Below, piece after piece: positions 50,212 to 53,699 of a stretch of 53,699 bases of DNA; within the stretch, counting starts at the first letter, position 1, and the number at the start of each line of letters is the position of its first letter. The position numbers and the translations under genes are program-made. This DNA comes from an uncultured Oscillospiraceae bacterium (GTDB lineage: Bacteria; Bacillota; Clostridia; Oscillospirales; Acutalibacteraceae): positions 1 through 53,699 of the forward strand of contig CAJUSM010000010.1 of NCBI GenBank assembly GCA_910588935.1. Direction: 5' to 3'. The notes beneath the pieces are model-generated. The model made no database searches and was not told the DNA's origin. It saw only the letters and a list, made by a program, of their open reading frames with translations.

Positions 50212-53200
50212 ATGAAGAAACGAAGAATTGGCAAGTATAAGCGGTTGCTGGCCCTGGTGCTCGCCCTGACCATGTGCTTTAGCATGCTGCAGATTTACGC
50301 CTACGCCAACCAGGAGGAGGGTCTGCCCTTAGAGCCGGAGTCTACCGCCCCTGCTCAGCCGGAGCCCATAGATCCCCCTGCCCCTGAAACCTTTGTAGGC
50401 CAAGAGGGCCAGGCTGGCCGGGACAGCTGGATTGATGCCGGCTCTGCCCAAGACCAGGCCCAGGACCTGCTGGACCAGGCCAACACAGACGCCGAATTGG
50501 AGACAAGCGCCGGCGAGCCTGGCATAGGCTCGGTAAATGTTCCCAACGAGAACGGTGATTACGACCACACCGAAACCACCACCACAACCACCGATACCTG
50601 GAACGGCCAGGCGGGAAGTGAGGAAACCGGTAAGGTAGAGGTAGAGGGCAGCGAGACCACCGTAAAAACCGAGAGCACCGTGCCTGCCGGCCAGGACAAC
50701 CCGCCCCAGGTGGTGGGGGACAAGACAGTGGTGGACGGCGAGGAGACCATTTCCTACGAGAAAACCGAGGAAACAATAGGGGACGAGTCCTCGGAAAAAC
50801 TGTCTCCCGAGGAGCTGAAGGAGTACATTGAGGGTACTGACGACAAAACCGTCACCGTTACCGCGCCTACAGATGGAAAAGAAAGCTCTGGCCAGGCGGC
50901 AATTGGCAAGGTTGACGAGGAAAAGCTCGTTGCCGACCAGAAAACCGAGAAGGAGACTGCCGCCAAGAATGAGCTGGCCGACAAGGACAAGGAAGCGGTG
51001 GATAAACTGACCGCTGATGGGTTCCAGCCGGTTTACAAGGTGGACGAAACCGGTAATCAGGTTGTGGACGAAAAGGGTAACCCCATTGTTGAGAAGTACG
51101 TCAAAACCGACAGCATCACCGGCGAAGGGGAAGAGGGCCAGAAAACCACCCAGGTGGTTCGGGAGTCCTCTGTGGAGACCAAGCCAGTGGAGGGGGATGA
51201 AAATTCCTTTGAAACCATCACCAAAATTGTTACCACAACCACCGAAAGCACCACTGCCTATAAGGCCCCAGACGACCAGCCCCTGAAAGACATTCCTGAG
51301 GAGCAGCTTACCACAGTAGTGGACAGCGAGGGCAAGGAGATCGGCAAATCTGCCTCCTCCCAGGACCCTGACACCCTGGCCATTACTGTGACCACTGTGT
51401 ACCCAGAGGTGGACGAGGAGGGCAACGCCTACTATCGGGCTGTTTACGTTACCACCAGCGCCGACGGCCTTACGGTAACCACCCGGACAGAGATTGTAAA
51501 GGGTGAAACCGCTACCGTGGAGACCACAAAGACTGTGACGGAGACAAAGACAGAGACTACGGCGGTGCAGGTGCCAGCGGGGGAAAGCGGTGACCGGGTT
51601 GTTACGGTTACCATGACTCCGGTAGAAGAGGATGAAGGACATGGCCAGTGGAGCAATGAGGGCTATCAGCCGGATATGGAGAAGTTGTTCCCAGCAGACA
51701 AACTGACAGTAAAGGGAGACCCGTCAAAAGGGTACACATTCGATGATAAAATACCGGCTACTACAGTAAGTAAAAATGAGGGCCATGATTTGCTGCCATA
51801 TGGTTCTCCTGATTCTTATCCTCTGGATCTCTTGAAGAAATGGTTCCCCAACGATAAAACGATTCAAAGCAAGGAGTTTGAAGCCTGGCACAAGAAAAAC
51901 TACAAGGAGGATCTTAAGGGCGGATTTACCAGCGGAAATGGGCTGACAAGCGCGATTACCGTTGGAAATTTCACTTACCAAAAAGTGGACGGAGAATGGG
52001 TCGCTAAACAGGATGGACAATCTGATCCAACCCAGAAAGTCGTGATCGACAAGGACGGCAATAAGCACTATGTTTACTGTATTGATCATGGAACTCCATA
52101 CAATACAGACAATCCCTTTGACCTTGAGAACGTGGAAGACGTGAAATACCTGGGTTCTCAGGAAGAAAAGGACCGGATTAGTGCAATTGCAACCCTTGGC
52201 TATTGGGGCACCAAAAGTGGAGATGGAAGTTTGGATGCCTTCAAAGGCCTAATGAGCTCTATTGCGAATTCTGCACAAATAACAGATGGTATTGCCTTAA
52301 CCGCAACACAGGCGGCCCTTTGGTATTACGGCAGTTCTACAGCTGGCAGCGCCTACTACAACTGGGATAAAGTGGATATCGGCACTGTCCTCGATGACAT
52401 ATTTAGCGTAGGCAGTAATAATGGCAACTCCTACACTCGTAATCTGACGGAAACGGAAAAGGGTCTGCTAAAAGACATTGTCACATACATGGTAAAAGGA
52501 AACTTTTTGGAGGACAACAAGAATACCTTAGAAGACAGAAAGTCTACGGACCTTGTGAAAGCCTCTGATGTAAAAGGCGTATCCACCACCATTACCACGG
52601 TCGTGGATAACAATGGAAACTATGTGCATACTGCGGATCTTACCCTGACGCTGCAGAATAGCAAGCTGAATCCCACAGGCGCCTTTAAAGCTACCATTAT
52701 AGGTGCTGACAATGAGAAACAGGAAATCACAATTGATATCAACCAGTGCATTCAGGAGGATGGAAAGGGTAATTACCTGATTACCATTCCTGGCGTGAAG
52801 GTAGGCAATGGCAAGTATACAATTAAGCTGGACGGCGCGCAGGCTTTTACCAATGGCGCTTACGTTTTCTCTGACCCCGATGGCTACAGTGAGGGCCAGA
52901 CTATGGTGGGCATTATGGCGGCAGGCGGCGCAAGCCAGATCGCGCTGAAGTTTGGGCTTACCTTCGACATCCAGGAGCCCATTGTAGAAATCCTCCAGCG
53001 AGTTCAGGAAATTGCCACCACCGAATCCACCACCACCCGCCAATGGCATGCCGAGCGTGAAAACAGCTACGCTGAGGTAAACTATCCCCGCGATGTTCCC
53101 ACACCCACCCCTACGCCCAGCGAAGCGCCCACTCCTACACCCAGTGAGGAGCCCACTCCCACCCCCAGTGAGGAGCCCACGCCCCAGCCCACCGACGAGC

Positions 53201-53553
53201 CCATTGACGACCCGGACGTGCCTCTGGGTACCCCTGAGCCGGACGAGCCCATTGACGACCCGGATGTGCCCCTGGGCACCCCCGAGCCGGATGAGCCCAT
53301 TGACGAGCCGGACGTGCCCCTGGGCACTCCCACGCCCCAGCCCAATGAGCCTGACGAAGAGCTCCCTGACCCAGATGTACCCAAAGCCCCTGCCGAGCCG
53401 GAAGAGGAACTGCCCGACCCTGAGGTTCCCCTGGCCAATGTGCCAAAAACCGGCGACAGCCCAGTGCTTTGGTATGTGCTGACCCTGGTTTCCGGCTGCG
53501 GGCTTTTGGTCCTGGCCCTAAGCGGCAAGAGGCGGAAAGCGGCAAAGCGCTAA
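50212..53553 (+). CDS. Sortase-anchored thioester-domain adhesin
   Basis: 1113 residues. Signal peptide LALVLALTMCFSMLQIYAYA, then about 450 residues of Thr/Glu/Val-rich low-complexity stalk. A thioester (TED/TQXA) domain lies near residues 570-760: Cys623 in HYVYCIDHG and Gln700 in TATQAALWYY are placed to form the internal Cys-Gln thioester, which in streptococcal adhesins reacts covalently with host proteins. A beta-rich domain follows (about 790-930), then a Pro/Glu stalk with DEPIDDPDVPLGTP repeats, VPKTGD, one helix and a KRRKAAKR tail. The start is set by GAAAGGAAG at 50198-50206. The 51.7-52.9 kb portion is AT-richer than the rest, so the adhesive core may have been acquired as a module. 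Confidence 0.94.
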   Translation: MKKRRIGKYKRLLALVLALTMCFSMLQIYAYANQEEGLPLEPESTAPAQPEPIDPPAPETFVGQEGQAGRDSWIDAGSAQDQAQDLLDQANTDAELETSAGEPGIGSVNVPNENGDYDHTETTTTTTDTWNGQAGSEETGKVEVEGSETTVKTESTVPAGQDNPPQVVGDKTVVDGEETISYEKTEETIGDESSEKLSPEELKEYIEGTDDKTVTVTAPTDGKESSGQAAIGKVDEEKLVADQKTEKETAAKNELADKDKEAVDKLTADGFQPVYKVDETGNQVVDEKGNPIVEKYVKTDSITGEGEEGQKTTQVVRESSVETKPVEGDENSFETITKIVTTTTESTTAYKAPDDQPLKDIPEEQLTTVVDSEGKEIGKSASSQDPDTLAITVTTVYPEVDEEGNAYYRAVYVTTSADGLTVTTRTEIVKGETATVETTKTVTETKTETTAVQVPAGESGDRVVTVTMTPVEEDEGHGQWSNEGYQPDMEKLFPADKLTVKGDPSKGYTFDDKIPATTVSKNEGHDLLPYGSPDSYPLDLLKKWFPNDKTIQSKEFEAWHKKNYKEDLKGGFTSGNGLTSAITVGNFTYQKVDGEWVAKQDGQSDPTQKVVIDKDGNKHYVYCIDHGTPYNTDNPFDLENVEDVKYLGSQEEKDRISAIATLGYWGTKSGDGSLDAFKGLMSSIANSAQITDGIALTATQAALWYYGSSTAGSAYYNWDKVDIGTVLDDIFSVGSNNGNSYTRNLTETEKGLLKDIVTYMVKGNFLEDNKNTLEDRKSTDLVKASDVKGVSTTITTVVDNNGNYVHTADLTLTLQNSKLNPTGAFKATIIGADNEKQEITIDINQCIQEDGKGNYLITIPGVKVGNGKYTIKLDGAQAFTNGAYVFSDPDGYSEGQTMVGIMAAGGASQIALKFGLTFDIQEPIVEILQRVQEIATTESTTTRQWHAERENSYAEVNYPRDVPTPTPTPSEAPTPTPSEEPTPTPSEEPTPQPTDEPIDDPDVPLGTPEPDEPIDDPDVPLGTPEPDEPIDEPDVPLGTPTPQPNEPDEELPDPDVPKAPAEPEEELPDPEVPLANVPKTGDSPVLWYVLTLVSGCGLLVLALSGKRRKAAKR

Positions 53554-53587
53554 ACAGGCCGCTTTAAAATTCTATCCTTTGAACCAC

Positions 53588-53629
53588 CGGAAGGCCGGGG
53601 CCCAGCAGGCCTCGGCTTTCCCTTTTTTT
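53588..53629 (+). terminator. Terminator after the thioester adhesin gene
   Basis: GGAAgGCCGgGG / CCtCGGCtTTCC stem followed by TTTTTTT. The remaining 70 bp hold only an RBS-like GAAAGGAAG at the very end, perhaps before another gene. Confidence 0.8.
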
Positions 53630-53699
53630 CGAATATTCTCTCCGGAAAGCCTGCAAATAAAAAGTCAAGCCCCTTAAGCCAAAAATATGAAAGGAAGCG

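Noticed and set aside
50329..51642. 437-codon open frame on the minus strand
   Set aside because: It is antisense to the low-complexity stalk of the thioester adhesin; the composition explains the absence of stops.

Overview
The window reads as a chromosomal stretch of a Gram-positive anaerobic gut-type Clostridia, probably Oscillospirales. The evidence is moderately high G+C with sigma-A promoters of the TTGACA-17-TATAAT type and AGGAGG Shine-Dalgarno sites, lipoproteins and sortase-anchored proteins with VPKTGD signals, a Na+-pumping decarboxylase beta subunit, ThyX instead of ThyA, and DAP-type MurE/MurF. No tRNA, rRNA, phage, transposase or CRISPR array was seen. The species was not identified.

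Layout. 1-7.6 kb (minus strand): a truncated ABC exporter, the ribosome-maturation GTPase RsgA behind a leader-ORF/terminator region, a MarR repressor and flavin reductase under a palindromic promoter, and a heterodimeric ABC exporter pair behind an attenuator-like leader. 8-15 kb (plus): a GH36 alpha-galactosidase, a giant RND transporter with an inserted coiled coil, and a YjfB-like small protein. 15-16.3 kb (minus): a DUF1624-type membrane acyltransferase and dCMP deaminase. 16.5-18.4 kb (plus): a yybP-ykoY-like riboswitch with terminator, OadB, and a mini-protein that repeats the OadB Na+-site motif. 18.8-20.3 kb (minus): an HtrA protease. 20.6-30.6 kb (plus): a stalk/PepSY repeat protein, a substrate-binding lipoprotein fused to a peptidoglycan-binding domain, a small membrane protein, MATE and EamA transporters, NagB, a membrane-anchored small protein and RecD2. 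30.6-45.3 kb (minus): a cell-wall and nucleotide block (murF, pepC, murE, a U32/TrhP-like gene, mltG, a DJ-1 gene, a HAD gene, tmk, thyX, a solute-binding lipoprotein), then a nitroreductase, a VanY-like protein lacking its zinc ligands, and a CocE-type hydrolase.

45.5-53.6 kb is the most striking part. Two divergent genes encode large sortase-anchored surface proteins. One has Cys/His repeats, a beta-helix and a pilin-type isopeptide domain. The other is a thioester-domain adhesin. Each is preceded by a matching promoter and by two tandem GEMM-I (cyclic dinucleotide) riboswitch aptamers, so four aptamers lie in about 1 kb. In each pair the first aptamer has G and the second has A at the position that reads the ligand base (G20 in the V. 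cholerae Vc2 aptamer). This suggests surface adhesion here is set by one or two cyclic dinucleotide signals through a duplicated composite switch.

All assignments come from reading sequence and translations by eye. No database search or folding program was run.
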